A DNA stretch of 53,031 bases from Nocardia nova (GCF_002933465.1 NZ_PSZE01000040.1:1-53031); one strand, 5' to 3'. Shown: positions 1 to 7,423, counted from the stretch's first letter. Program-made: numbers and translations. Notes: generated by a model from the letters alone, not told the origin.

Positions 1-53
1 TCAAGAACCGCGACCTCGGCCGCGTCCCCGCCGCCGGCACAACTGAAGAATGA
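1..53 (+). CDS. possible C-terminal tail of a gene entering from the left
   Basis: An open frame runs from the window edge to a TGA at 51-53 and would end in KNRDLGRVPAAGTTEE. The composition is plausible for the tail of a GC-rich gene, but only 16 residues are visible and no family can be named. It could equally be intergenic DNA. Confidence 0.25.
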   Translation, partial: KNRDLGRVPAAGTTEE

Positions 54-96
54 ACCATCAAACCGAGCCGAGCAGATGGTCCAAATTGAGATTCCG

Positions 97-354
97 TCAG
101 ATGGTCCGGGTTCGCGTGCCGTTGACAGGGATATGGTGCTCAGCGATTGCGCGGAAATGCGCGGCCGCGTCGGCGCGGGTGGAGCGGTGTGTGATCCACG
201 CAGTGGCGACGCGGCCGTGCTCATCTTCCGGCCAGTTCAGCTTCCAGTCGCTCGTCGGGGCGTACAGCGCGGCGATGTTCTCCGGATCGCCGCCGGCCAT
301 GCGGGCCAGCAGATCTTCGACGACGATGCGGGTGAGCGCGGCATCATTCACCAT
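97..354 (-). pseudogene. truncated SnoaL/NTF2-like protein
   Basis: Reads as the N-terminal half of a SnoaL-like (NTF2-fold) protein: VVEDLLARMAGGDPENIAALYAP and a following WKLNWPED segment are typical of the first helix and strand of this fold, which binds small hydrophobic ligands or acts as an isomerase, hydrolase or cyclase. Family members usually have about 120-140 residues. This one stops after 85, just past HFRAIAEHHIP, so the C-terminal sheet that closes the pocket is missing. A 10-base direct repeat (GGACCATCTG on the minus strand) flanks the premature stop, which would fit a small rearrangement. Starts at ATG 354 (MVND). Probably non-functional; a short natural protein cannot be excluded. 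Confidence 0.5.
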
Positions 355-417
355 TCCGACTTTGCCCGTGTGGACTCCGCGAGTCCATTACCTCCGACGT
401 CATGCGAATCGAACGAT

Positions 418-645
418 TCAGGATTTCTTGCTGGGGATGACGATGACCACGATGAGGGTCAGGATGCTGAAGAACAGGCCCAGTAGACCCCACCCGAACG
501 GGTTGCGGCCTTTGGCTGCGGCGATGGCGGCGCAGATGAACGCGGCGATGATGCTGCCGATGGCGACGAAGATTCCTTTGATGCCGCGCAGAATGAATCC
601 GGCCGCTTCCGGATCGGTGTGGGCGGCTGCCAGCAACAAGTTCAT
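418..645 (-). CDS. small two-helix membrane protein, 75 aa
   Basis: The start is ATG 645, chosen because a strong AGGAGG lies 7 nt upstream; the open frame extends further but without a ribosome site. The protein begins MNLLLAAAHTDPEAAG. It has two hydrophobic segments at about residues 25-45 and 50-70, separated by a short basic loop containing KGRNPFGWG, and ends in IPSKKS. The layout resembles small actinobacterial membrane proteins of unknown role. It is divergent from the acyltransferase gene, with about 165 bp between the starts that probably hold both promoters. No enzymatic motif is visible. Confidence 0.75.
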   Translation of the reverse strand: MNLLLAAAHTDPEAAGFILRGIKGIFVAIGSIIAAFICAAIAAAKGRNPFGWGLLGLFFSILTLIVVIVIPSKKS

Positions 646-811
646 GATCACTCCTCCTGTGCCGCGACCTTCCGTGCCGAATAATCCGGCCCTCGGCATC
701 CGGCACTGACCCTCGGCCGACGTCCGTCCCCCGCGCACATCGGCGAGACCCGAACATGTCGGTGCCCCATGGGAGAATCGAATTCGTCGAGACTTGAACC
801 GGGGGGTGGAA

Positions 812-1474
812 ATGAACGAGCAATCCGGGCGTCGGCCCAAGGGGTTGGGTAAGCGGGCATGGCTTACCACGCAGTTCGTGCGACGGATTCTGCGCACGCT
901 GGCGTGGGCGAATGTCGTGCACGTCACCGTGACGGGCCGAGAGCTGGTGCCGAAGGCGGGGCCGGTGATCGTGGCGAGCAATCACATCTCGATGCTGGAC
1001 GCGGTATTCCTGTGGGGCGCGTTGCGACGCAGGGCAATTGCCATCGCTATGGCCGAGCTGTGGTCGTGGCCGGTGGTCGGGTGGCTGGTGCGACGGCTGG
1101 GGCATATTCCGGTGGTGCGGCGCGACAGTGCATCCGGGCAGTCGGCGATGGCGCAGGCGGAACAGATTCTGCGATACGGCGGGGTGCTGATCATCTATCC
1201 GGAAGGGCGGCTGGTCGCACCGGGCGAGAGTGAACCGTACAAACCGGGAGTGGCGAAACTGGCATTGGCGACCGGAGTTCCGATCGTCCCGGTGGGGACC
1301 ACTGGGACCGACCGCGTGTTGCCGATGCGCCGCATCCGCGGCGACGGCCCCGCGTTCGACCGCCGCCAGCGGGTGCGCATCCACTTCGGCACGCCCATCG
1401 ATCCCGCGGAATTCGACGATCCGGAGAAATTACTCGATCACCTGCGCCGGCGCATCGAGGACCTGCGGGAATGA
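812..1474 (+). CDS. PlsC-like 1-acyl-glycerol-3-phosphate acyltransferase
   Basis: Lysophospholipid acyltransferase family, which transfers an acyl group to lysophosphatidate or a related lysolipid at the inner membrane face. Motif I is NHISMLD (N57, H58, D63), with the catalytic His/Asp pair spaced HxxxxD. Motif III is YPEGR (E131-G132-R133), which binds the glycerol phosphate. Length is 220 aa, usual for PlsC. ATG 812 is preferred over an upstream TTG at 794 because GGGGGGTGGA sits immediately before it. The true acyl acceptor (glycerolipid, PIM or other) cannot be told from sequence. The gene stands alone and is followed by an unrelated GGCT-like gene. Confidence 0.85.
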   Translation: MNEQSGRRPKGLGKRAWLTTQFVRRILRTLAWANVVHVTVTGRELVPKAGPVIVASNHISMLDAVFLWGALRRRAIAIAMAELWSWPVVGWLVRRLGHIPVVRRDSASGQSAMAQAEQILRYGGVLIIYPEGRLVAPGESEPYKPGVAKLALATGVPIVPVGTTGTDRVLPMRRIRGDGPAFDRRQRVRIHFGTPIDPAEFDDPEKLLDHLRRRIEDLRE

Positions 1475-1559
1475 GCTCGGCGGCCGGCAGATGCCGACGG
1501 CTCGGCGGCATCCTCCCGTAGGGTCGGCATGTGCGCACTCCGGATGGAACCGAGCTCCG

Positions 1560-2207
1560 ATGACCGCGGAGCGCGTCTGGTACGCCGCTTACGGATCCAA
1601 TTTGTTCGAGAAGCGGTTCACGTACTACCGGGCGGGCGGCAACCCGCCGGGCACCCCGCGTCTCTACGGGGGTTTCCGAGATCCCACGCCGCCCGCGCGG
1701 AACCGTCCGCTGTCCCTGTCCGGATGCGTCTATTTCGCCGGGCAGAGCCCGGTGTGGAGCGGCGGCGTCGCGTTCTACGCCCACCGGCCGCCACCGGGCT
1801 GGCCGGCCGGCGCGGCCGCGCGTGGCTACCTGCTGACCGTCGGCCAGTTCAGCGATCTGATGGCCCAGGAGATGCACCGCCAGCCCGGAGAAGGCCCCGA
1901 CTTCGATCCGTCCGAGGTGGTTCTCCAGGGCTACGTCCAACTCGGCGACGGCCGCTACGAAACCCTGTGGCACGTCGACGACGTGGACGGCATCCCGGTC
2001 CTGACCTTCACCTCCCCGGGCAGCCCGCTGACCGCCGACCTGACCAAACCGTCCGCGCGCTACCTCGGCATGCTGGCCGGCGGTCTCGGCGAATCCCACG
2101 GCTGGCCTCCGGACCGCATCCTGCACTACCTGTCCGAACTCCCGGGCGTGCGAGACTACTGGGAACCGGAAGAACTCCGAGGAGTGGTCGACGGCCTAAG
2201 CCTCTGA
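1560..2207 (+). CDS. gamma-glutamylcyclotransferase-like protein, 215 aa
   Basis: The protein opens with WYAAYGSNLFEKRF. The YGSNL loop is the hallmark of the gamma-glutamylcyclotransferase/AIG2 fold, where it binds the glutamyl carboxylate. Further conserved-looking features are AGGNPPGTPR, a Trp-rich stretch near WSGGVAFYA, and a C-terminal helical region. Many actinobacterial relatives carry vague names. I cannot locate with confidence the catalytic glutamate of true cyclotransferases, so activity is unproven. ATG 1560 is the first start giving this fold; its ribosome site is weak. It converges with the LysR gene and ends 22 bp from it. Confidence 0.6.
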   Translation: MTAERVWYAAYGSNLFEKRFTYYRAGGNPPGTPRLYGGFRDPTPPARNRPLSLSGCVYFAGQSPVWSGGVAFYAHRPPPGWPAGAAARGYLLTVGQFSDLMAQEMHRQPGEGPDFDPSEVVLQGYVQLGDGRYETLWHVDDVDGIPVLTFTSPGSPLTADLTKPSARYLGMLAGGLGESHGWPPDRILHYLSELPGVRDYWEPEELRGVVDGLSL

Positions 2208-2229
2208 TGTGGCGGCCGGGCTGCCCACG

Positions 2230-3126
2230 TCAGGTGAGCTCTTCCACCGGGGGGATGGTTCCGGTGGTGGCGTGCAGGGCGGTGCGGGCGGCAGAGATCG
2301 TGGGGTGGGTGCGGGTGCCGGCGCGGTAGGCGATCCGGGTGCGACGGCGAATGGGGAGCGCGGTCAATTCGACCGGGGTGGTGTCGGTTTCGGGATGGAG
2401 GGGAATCGCGAGCTGGGGGATGAACGCGACCCCCTGCCCGGCGGCGACCAGGGCGATGACGGTGCCGAAATCGTCGGAGCGGTGGCGGATATGGGGGACG
2501 AAACCCGCTGCCTCGCAAGCTCTTACGGTCATGGTGTGGCAGAGGGTGCCGGGTGTTCCGGAGATCCATGCCGCATCGCGGTAGGCGGACAGCGGCTGGG
2601 TGGTGCGGGCGGCCAGGTAGACCGGCTCCTCCAGGAACGGTTCGGTGTCCAGGCCGGCCTCCGGTTCGGCGGGCACGTAGTCGTACTCCTGGATGAGCGC
2701 GATATCCAGAGTGCCGGCGCGCAGTGCCGCGGGCACGGCCGCCGGATCGAGTTCCGTCACATGCAGTTCCAAGCGCGGATGAGCCCGGCTGAGCGAGACC
2801 AGCGCATGCGGCAGGATCCGCTGCACGGCGGTGGGGAAGGCGCCGATGTGCAGGGCGCCGGTGAGCTCGGCCGTGGCCAGTTCGGCCTCCGCCTGTTCCA
2901 GGATCGCGAGGACCGCTTCGGTATGTTCCACCAGGCGGCTCGCCGCCGCGGTGAGGGTGACGCGGCGACCGCTGCGTTCCAGTAGCGTGACTCCTGCCTC
3001 GCGTTCCAGGGCGGTGAGCTGCTGGGATACCGCCGACGGGGTGTAGGACATGGCTTCGGCGACCGCAGCAATCGTCCGGCGATGGGCCAATTCCCGCAGC
3101 AGCCGTAGGCGGCGAACATCAAGCAT
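2230..3126 (-). CDS. LysR-family transcriptional regulator
   Basis: 298 aa. The N-terminal winged helix-turn-helix covers about residues 1-60: LRLLRELAHRRTIAAVAEAM, then SAVSQQLTALEREAG as the recognition helix. A linker helix follows, then a periplasmic-binding-protein-like effector domain at about 90-295. It is divergent from the DapA-like gene with 71 bp between the starts, the classic LysR arrangement, so it probably controls that gene and itself. The effector is unknown. ATG 3126 has little ribosome-site support and the transcript may be leaderless or short-leadered. Confidence 0.85.
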   Translation of the reverse strand: MLDVRRLRLLRELAHRRTIAAVAEAMSYTPSAVSQQLTALEREAGVTLLERSGRRVTLTAAASRLVEHTEAVLAILEQAEAELATAELTGALHIGAFPTAVQRILPHALVSLSRAHPRLELHVTELDPAAVPAALRAGTLDIALIQEYDYVPAEPEAGLDTEPFLEEPVYLAARTTQPLSAYRDAAWISGTPGTLCHTMTVRACEAAGFVPHIRHRSDDFGTVIALVAAGQGVAFIPQLAIPLHPETDTTPVELTALPIRRRTRIAYRAGTRTHPTISAARTALHATTGTIPPVEELT

Positions 3127-3128
3127 GA

Positions 3129-3163
3129 GTTCAGCTTAAGCTCGATAGAAGATTTGTGAACTG
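3129..3163. promoter_or_regulatory. candidate LysR operator between divergent genes
   Basis: The 71-bp divergent spacer holds a perfect 10-bp palindrome AGCTTAAGCT at 3133-3142, and arms GTTCA (3129-3133) and TGAAC just downstream. LysR proteins usually bind such dyads in divergent spacers. Binding is inferred, not shown. Confidence 0.45.
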
Positions 3164-3197
3164 GACCTGAATCAACGCCTCGACGAGGGTAGGTGGC

Positions 3198-4076
3198 ATG
3201 ACGTTCAGCGGTCTCTTCGTTCCACTCGTCACGCCGTTCACGGCGGACGGCGAGCTGGCCGGCGACGCACTGGGCCGGCTCGCGCACGAGGTCCTCGATG
3301 CGGGCGCCTCCGGACTCGTCGCCCTGGGTACCACCGGTGAGCCGGCCACCCTGACGGCGGAGGAGAAGCGCCGGGTCGTCGACATCTGCGCCCAGGTCTG
3401 CGCCGAGCGTGACGTGCCGCTGATCGTGGGCACCGGCTCGAATTCGACCGCCGATTCCGAGCACGCATTGGCCGTGCTGGACGAGCGAGTCTCGGCGGCG
3501 CTCACGGTGGTCCCGTATTACACGAAACCCTCGCAGCGTGGCGTCGTGGAACATTTCCGGCGGCTCGCGCACCGGAGCCCGGTGCCGCTGCTGATCTACA
3601 ACGTCCCGCATCGCACGGGCCGGCCGCTCGATACGGAAACCTTGACGGAACTGGCCGAACTGCCGAATGTCGCGGGCTTCAAACATGCCGTCGGCGTCGT
3701 CGACGAGACCACCGTCGCGTGGCTGGCTGCCGTCGGCGAACGGACGACGGTCTTGTGTGGCGACGATCTGTACGCGGCGCCGCTGCTGGCGATGGGCGCA
3801 CAGGGGGCCATTCTGACCTGCTCGAATGTAGCGCCCGCGGCCTATGCGGAGTTGATCGCGGCCTGGCGGGACGGACGGATCGAGGCGGCGCGGAAAATCG
3901 GCAACCGGTTGGTCGCGCTCGCGCGGGCGCTGTTCGCCGAGGCCAATCCGACTGTGGTGAAAGGGGTCCTCGCGGCACAGGGCCGGATACCGAGCGCGCG
4001 CGTGCGCCTGCCGCTATTGCCCGCGTGCGCCGATTCGGTCTCGGCGGCACTGGCCGCGGCCGGCCCCATCGGCTGA
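3198..4076 (+). CDS. dihydrodipicolinate synthase (DapA) family aldolase
   Basis: Class I aldolase of the DapA/NanA family, 292 aa, TIM barrel. Signatures are GTTGE (T45-T46), VVPYYTKPSQ, YNVPHRTG (Y134, R139) and the Schiff-base lysine in GFKHAVG (K162). The Tyr-Thr-Tyr triad and the Arg of RTG, which binds the carboxylate of aspartate semialdehyde in true DapA, are all present, so lysine/DAP synthesis is possible. The partnership with a divergent LysR regulator and the absence of dapB or other lysine genes suggest instead an inducible paralogue acting on another 2-oxo acid or aldehyde. The start ATG 3198 follows GGGTAGGTGGC. Confidence 0.8.
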   Translation: MTFSGLFVPLVTPFTADGELAGDALGRLAHEVLDAGASGLVALGTTGEPATLTAEEKRRVVDICAQVCAERDVPLIVGTGSNSTADSEHALAVLDERVSAALTVVPYYTKPSQRGVVEHFRRLAHRSPVPLLIYNVPHRTGRPLDTETLTELAELPNVAGFKHAVGVVDETTVAWLAAVGERTTVLCGDDLYAAPLLAMGAQGAILTCSNVAPAAYAELIAAWRDGRIEAARKIGNRLVALARALFAEANPTVVKGVLAAQGRIPSARVRLPLLPACADSVSAALAAAGPIG

Positions 4077-4192
4077 GCGCGCAGCAAGCCGATCGCCCGA
4101 GCGTGCGTCGGCCCGATCGGACCGATGCACGCGGCAACGCCTGTCGGCCGCGCCCGCAGCGGGGTTCATCACCCGAGGTGACAATATGCGCG

Positions 4193-4396
4193 TCAGTGAT
4201 CCGAGCCGGAATCGCCGTCGCGATGTTGGCGGGATATCCGCCACAGGAATTCGGGATCGTCATCGGGACCCACGACTCGACGTCTCTTTTCGGGTCCTCG
4301 TCCGATGCCGATCCGGGGCGCATGGTCCGGTCCGAACGCTTTCCAGCACAGCACCGCAACAGCCACGACCGCGATGAGTGCCAACAGGTACGCCAC
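4193..4396 (-). CDS. small single-span membrane protein, 67 aa
   Basis: GTG 4396 is placed 8 nt after a strong AGGAGG, which overlaps an earlier in-frame GTG at 4405; the earlier one is therefore a poor start. The protein begins VAYLLALIAVVAVAVLCWKAFG, a single transmembrane or signal-anchor helix, followed by a basic, proline-poor cytoplasmic tail containing GIGRGPEKRRRVVGPDDDPEFLW. No family is recognised with confidence. It lies 82 bp downstream of bldC on the same strand and could be co-transcribed with it. Confidence 0.65.
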   Translation of the reverse strand: MAYLLALIAVVAVAVLCWKAFGPDHAPRIGIGRGPEKRRRVVGPDDDPEFLWRISRQHRDGDSGSDH

Positions 4397-4478
4397 GTCG
4401 CTCACCTCCTGACATCGAGGGTAATCCCGTGCGCGTACCTGTCGCACTGTGACCGCCGGAATGAGCGGTCTTGTCGGC

Positions 4479-4712
4479 TCAGGGGCGGGTCGCCTCGGTG
4501 GTCAGCGACTTCAGCAGCTGCATTACTTCGGACTCACGGAAGCGGCGATGTCCGCCCGGGGTGCGCAGCGAACCCAGCCGCCCGGCGTGTGCCCATCGAG
4601 TGACCGTTTTCGGATCGACGTGGAACAGCGCCGCCACCTGGCCCGGGGTCAGGAGGGCCTCCTGGCCGTTGACGGAACCCAACGTGCGGCTCGCCGCGGT
4701 GATCGCAGTCAT
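4479..4712 (-). CDS. bldC: BldC-family MerR-like transcriptional regulator
   Basis: A 77-aa protein consisting almost only of a MerR-type winged helix domain: EALLTPGQVAALFHVDPKTV, then a TRWAHAGRLG stretch, GGHRRFRESEV and a short tail. This matches BldC, which in Streptomyces binds direct repeats cooperatively and controls entry into development; relatives occur throughout non-sporulating actinomycetes. ATG 4712 is favoured over TTG 4718 because AAAGG lies 7 nt before it. The upstream spacer to the divergent DUF4229 gene is about 220 bp and AT-rich for this window, fitting a regulated promoter. I saw no clear BldC direct repeats there. Confidence 0.88.
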   Translation of the reverse strand: MTAITAASRTLGSVNGQEALLTPGQVAALFHVDPKTVTRWAHAGRLGSLRTPGGHRRFRESEVMQLLKSLTTEATRP

Positions 4713-4921
4713 TCGCAAACCTTTCCGTAATCGACAGATCCCTCATCAGATAGCGACATCGTTGCACCCGGACCCCCAGGTGTTCGAACGATCTAACGTT
4801 GGTAAAGGGGAAGTAATAGACAAAACGGATATACATACGGCTGGGTTCGTTGCCTCGGCGAATATCCGGCGATCGAATTCAGGGGACGCGGGCAGGTCGG
4901 AACGGGTGCGGCGGCGTCGCC

Positions 4922-4927
4922 TACCCT
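4922..4927 (+). promoter_or_regulatory. candidate -10 element (leaderless geometry)
   Basis: TACCCT ends 6 nt before GTG 4934. TAnnnT at this distance is the usual -10 of leaderless actinobacterial genes. No convincing -35 is seen. Confidence 0.4.
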
Positions 4928-4933
4928 GGTCGT

Positions 4934-5272
4934 GTGAGTGAAGCATCCCGATCCGACGACGCCGCGAGCGATCGGGCCCCGGCCTCGGCGGGTCGGCGGC
5001 TCGCGCGCAACCTGGCGCTGTACACCCTGGCCCGGCTGGCTCTGGTCGCCGTGATCGCCGCGATCATCCTGGTGGTGGCGCATGTGGTGAACGTCGACAT
5101 CCCGCTGATCGTCGCGCTGCTGTTCGCGTTGGTCGTGGCGATGCCGCTGTCGCTGGTGCTGTTCAAGCGGCTGCGGGCGCGCGTGAACGAGGACATCGCG
5201 GCGGTCGACGAGAAGCGCCGCAACGACAAAGCGAACCTGCGAGCTCGCCTGCGCGGCGAGGAGGCGCAGTGA
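4934..5272 (+). CDS. DUF4229-type membrane protein
   Basis: 112 aa starting at GTG 4934 (VSEASRSDD). After a polar N-terminus of about 25 residues there are two transmembrane helices: LALYTLARLALVAVIAAIIL and a second one at about 60-80 (VDIPLIVALLFALVVAMPLS). A basic, coiled-coil-like tail (KRRNDKANLRARLRGEEAQ) follows. This matches DUF4229 proteins of actinobacteria, whose function is unknown. No ribosome site is seen; a TACCCT hexamer 6 nt upstream suggests a leaderless mRNA. Its TGA stop overlaps the GTG of the first repeat micro-ORF, so ribosomes may pass through to the Cds1-like gene. Confidence 0.75.
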   Translation: MSEASRSDDAASDRAPASAGRRLARNLALYTLARLALVAVIAAIILVVAHVVNVDIPLIVALLFALVVAMPLSLVLFKRLRARVNEDIAAVDEKRRNDKANLRARLRGEEAQ

Positions 5273-5414
5273 GCGACAATCGCGTAGCGGCTCGCTGCGC
5301 CGACCGGGTGCGGGTGTCCCGCATGGCACAGGAGGCGCAGTGAGCGACAATCGCGTAGCGGCTCGCTGCGCCGACCGGGTGCGGGTGTCCCGCATGGCAC
5401 GGGAGTCGCAGTGA
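5259..5414 (+). repeat. 71-bp tandem repeat, two copies plus a partial third
   Basis: The unit begins AGGAGGCGCAGTGAGCGAC and recurs at 5259 and 5330 with a 71-bp period. A degenerate third beginning lies at about 5401 (GGGAGTCGCAGTGAGCGAG). Within each unit GTGCGGG-TGT-CCCGCAT can form a stem-loop. Each unit encodes the same 24-codon ORF from GTG to TGA (5269-5343 and 5340-5414), and successive ORFs overlap by GTGA. Repeat expansion has therefore kept both a ribosome site (AGGAGG) and stop/start coupling between the DUF4229 and Cds1-like genes. Confidence 0.9.
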
Positions 5415-5434
5415 GCGAGCGGGTGCTGCGGTGA
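5269..5434 (+). other. chain of GTGA-coupled micro-ORFs
   Basis: Three overlapping short ORFs lie in series: 5269-5343 (24 aa, VSDNRVAARCADRVRVSRMA then QEAQ), 5340-5414 (the same but ending RESQ) and 5411-5434 (7 aa, VSERVLR). Each TGA shares GTGA with the next GTG. The last stop overlaps GTG 5431 of the Cds1-like gene. They may be translated only as couplers. Cys-, Arg- and Val-rich products without a known family are predicted. Confidence 0.5.
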
Positions 5435-6516
5435 AGTACTGCGATCGCAGTACTTCGCGGGAGTGGGTCGACAATGCGGTGCGGCTGATCGAGGCTGATG
5501 CGCAGCGCAGCGCCGACACCCATCTGCTGCGGTATCCGCTGCCGCCCGAATGGGGTGTGCGGCTGTATCTCAAGGACGAGTCCACTCATCCGACCGGCAG
5601 TTTGAAACATCGGCTGGCCCGTTCGCTGTTTCTCTATGCGATCTGCAACGGCTGGGTGCGCGAGGGGATGACGATCGTCGAGGCGTCCTCGGGATCGACG
5701 GCGATCAGCGAGGCCTATTTCGCGAAACTGCTCGGCCTGGACTTCGTCTCGGTGGTGCCGGCGAAGACCTCGCCCGAGAAGATCGCTCTGATCGAGGCGC
5801 AGGGCGGCCGATGCCATTTCGTCGACCGCGCGCCCGATATCTATACCGAGGCCGTGCGCCTGGCCGCCGAGTGCGACGGCCACTACATGGACCAGTTCAC
5901 CTACGCCGAACGGGCCACCGACTGGCGCGGTAACAACAACATCGCCGAATCCATCTATCAGCAAATGGTTTTGGAGACCCATCCGGTCCCGGACTGGGTG
6001 GTGGTCGGCGCGGGCACCGGCGGTACCAGCGCGACCATCGGCCGGTATATCCGCTACCGGCGCCACGCCACCCGGCTGGCCGTGGTCGATCCGGAGAATT
6101 CGGCGTTCTACGGCGGGTACGAGGTCGGCGACCCGGGATATCAGACCGGTATGCCATCGCGAATCGAGGGCATCGGCCGGCCGCGGGTGGAGCCTTCCTT
6201 CATCGGCGATGTGGTCGACCGGATGATCGAGGTGCCCGACGCCGCTTCCATCGCCGCATGCCGCCATGCCAGCGATGTGCTCGGCCGGCGGGTGGGCGGC
6301 TCCACCGGAACCAATCTGTGGGGCGCGTTCGCGCTCATCGCCGAGATGAACGCCGCCGGCCGCGAGGGCAGCGTGGTGACGCTGCTATGCGACGGCGGGG
6401 ACCGTTATGCCGGAACGTATTTCAACGACGAGTGGGTTGCGGGCCAGGGGCTGGACCTCACCGATTCGCACGCGATTCTCGACGAATTCACCGCCACGGG
6501 TATCTGGACAGCCTGA
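5431..6516 (+). CDS. PLP-dependent cysteine synthase family enzyme (Cds1-like)
   Basis: 361 aa, fold type II PLP enzyme. The PLP lysine is K59 in PTGSLKHR, followed by SSGSTAISEAY (substrate loop) and GAGTGGTSATIGRY (phosphate-binding loop). LYLKDESTHPTGS and FVSVVPAKTSPEK are typical of the family that includes M. tuberculosis Cds1 (Rv3684), an L-cysteine desulfhydrase releasing H2S, pyruvate and ammonia. True CysK/CysM enzymes carry slightly different loops, so desulfhydration is more likely than synthesis but not proven. Start GTG 5431 overlaps the preceding micro-ORF stop (GTGA). A perfect palindrome covers codons 1-9, which could affect initiation. Confidence 0.8.
   Translation: MKYCDRSTSREWVDNAVRLIEADAQRSADTHLLRYPLPPEWGVRLYLKDESTHPTGSLKHRLARSLFLYAICNGWVREGMTIVEASSGSTAISEAYFAKLLGLDFVSVVPAKTSPEKIALIEAQGGRCHFVDRAPDIYTEAVRLAAECDGHYMDQFTYAERATDWRGNNNIAESIYQQMVLETHPVPDWVVVGAGTGGTSATIGRYIRYRRHATRLAVVDPENSAFYGGYEVGDPGYQTGMPSRIEGIGRPRVEPSFIGDVVDRMIEVPDAASIAACRHASDVLGRRVGGSTGTNLWGAFALIAEMNAAGREGSVVTLLCDGGDRYAGTYFNDEWVAGQGLDLTDSHAILDEFTATGIWTA
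5433..5456. promoter_or_regulatory. perfect 24-bp palindrome over the start of the Cds1-like gene
   Basis: Two 12-base arms, GAAGTACTGCGA and its exact reverse complement, meet at 5444/5445 with no spacer, from the last base of GTG 5431 into codon 9. It contains GCGATCGC. It could be a dimeric repressor site inside the gene or an mRNA hairpin limiting initiation. Chance occurrence of 12 matched pairs at this site is unlikely. Confidence 0.6.
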
Positions 6517-6563
6517 GTCGGCGGACCACTCCATCATTGTTCGCCGCGGGGGAACATGCCTGA

Positions 6564-6608
6564 TGTCAATTTTGATTGACACGCCCGCGATGTCAACGTA
6601 AATTGACG
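6564..6608 (+). promoter_or_regulatory. leaderless promoter with two 18-bp dyad operators
   Basis: Operator 1 is TGTCAATTTTGATTGACA (6564-6581), perfect 7-bp arms with a 4-bp centre. Operator 2 is TGTCAACGTAAATTGACG (6591-6608), the same layout with near-perfect arms; starts are 27 bp apart. They embed a promoter: TTGACA (6576-6581), 17-bp spacer, TAAATT (6599-6604), 7 nt before ATG 6612. The operators cover -35 and -10, so binding would repress. Autoregulation by the downstream HTH protein is the simplest model. Confidence 0.75.
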
Positions 6609-6611
6609 TAC

Positions 6612-6833
6612 ATGAGTGAAGCGACAACGCTGGCGGCCGCCGCGGGCAGTCCCGACCCCCAGGTCGGGCTGCGGGCGGTGCTCGCGCTGCGGCGATTGCT
6701 CGAGCGGCTCGAGGCGATCCAGGTGGCCAATGCCCGTCAGCAGGGCTGGTCCTGGCAAGCCATCGCCGAGGCGCTCGAGGTCAGTCGGCAGGCGGTCCAT
6801 CAGAAGTACAACCGGAAAGGCGGAATCCGCTGA
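6612..6833 (+). CDS. small helix-turn-helix protein paired with a Clp-N protein
   Basis: 73 aa from ATG 6612. An N-terminal helix (LRAVLALRRLLERLEAIQVA) is followed by a clear HTH: GWSWQAIAEALEVSRQAVHQ and then KYNRKGG. Such small regulators are commonly found next to genes for free-standing Clp N-terminal domains in actinomycetes. Its stop TGA shares its A with the next ATG, so the two are translated together. Two dyads overlapping its own promoter suggest autorepression. A TTG-started longer form from 6576 is unlikely because that codon lies inside the promoter. Confidence 0.8.
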   Translation: MSEATTLAAAAGSPDPQVGLRAVLALRRLLERLEAIQVANARQQGWSWQAIAEALEVSRQAVHQKYNRKGGIR

Positions 6834-7423
6834 TGTTCGAAAGATTTGCCAAGGCGGCGCGCTCCGCCGTCGTGGACGCGCAGGAGGAAGCGCGTGAATT
6901 GCGTTCGCCCAGTATCGATGTCGAACACCTGCTGCTGGGGCTCGCCACCTGCGCCGATGACCAGTTGCGACACGTGCTGGAGGACAACGGCATCTCCGCC
7001 GAAGCTATTCGGCGCGCGCTGCCGAGCCGGGCGCAGACGGAGGAACCGCTGGGTGAGGAGGACGCGGCCGCGCTGAAGTCGATCGGCATCGATCTGGACG
7101 CGGTGCGAGACAGTGTGCGGGCCACCTTCGGTGAGGGCGCCTTCGACGAGGCCGTGCCGGTTCCGGACCAGGGCCGCGGGCGTTTCCGGTTCGGTGGCGG
7201 AATGCGCTTCGGCCACATCCCTTTCACCCGCGAGGCCAAGAAGGCGCTGGAACTATCACTGCGCGAGGCGATCTCCCGCGGTGACGATCGCATCGAGGCG
7301 GGGCACGTGCTGCTCGGCATCCTGCGCGCGCCCAACCCGACCACGCGAGAACTGCTGGGCGGGAACGAAGGGATGGAACGAGTGCGCGACGCGGTCCAGG
7401 AGATGCTCGACCGCGCGGCGTGA
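6833..7423 (+). CDS. free-standing Clp N-terminal domain protein
   Basis: 196 aa, no AAA+ module. The first Clp-N repeat is at about residues 1-65 (MFERFAKAARSAVVDAQEEA, then SPSIDVEHLLLGLA) and the second at about 125-190 (FTREAKKALELSLREAISRG, then IEAGHVLLGILR). A glycine- and arginine-rich linker (GRGRFRFGGGMRFGHI) joins them. In ClpA/ClpC this double repeat binds substrates or adaptors. Alone it may act as an adaptor, a decoy, or a protective ClpC1-like sponge as proposed for actinobacterial ClpC1-N paralogues that bind cyclic peptide antibiotics. Co-translated with the HTH gene, so levels are probably tuned by that regulator. Confidence 0.85.
   Translation: MFERFAKAARSAVVDAQEEARELRSPSIDVEHLLLGLATCADDQLRHVLEDNGISAEAIRRALPSRAQTEEPLGEEDAAALKSIGIDLDAVRDSVRATFGEGAFDEAVPVPDQGRGRFRFGGGMRFGHIPFTREAKKALELSLREAISRGDDRIEAGHVLLGILRAPNPTTRELLGGNEGMERVRDAVQEMLDRAA

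Noticed and set aside
344..1384. Long minus-strand ORF opposite the acyltransferase
   Set aside because: It is the antisense shadow of a gene with clear PlsC motifs; its product is His/Arg/Pro-rich without domains.
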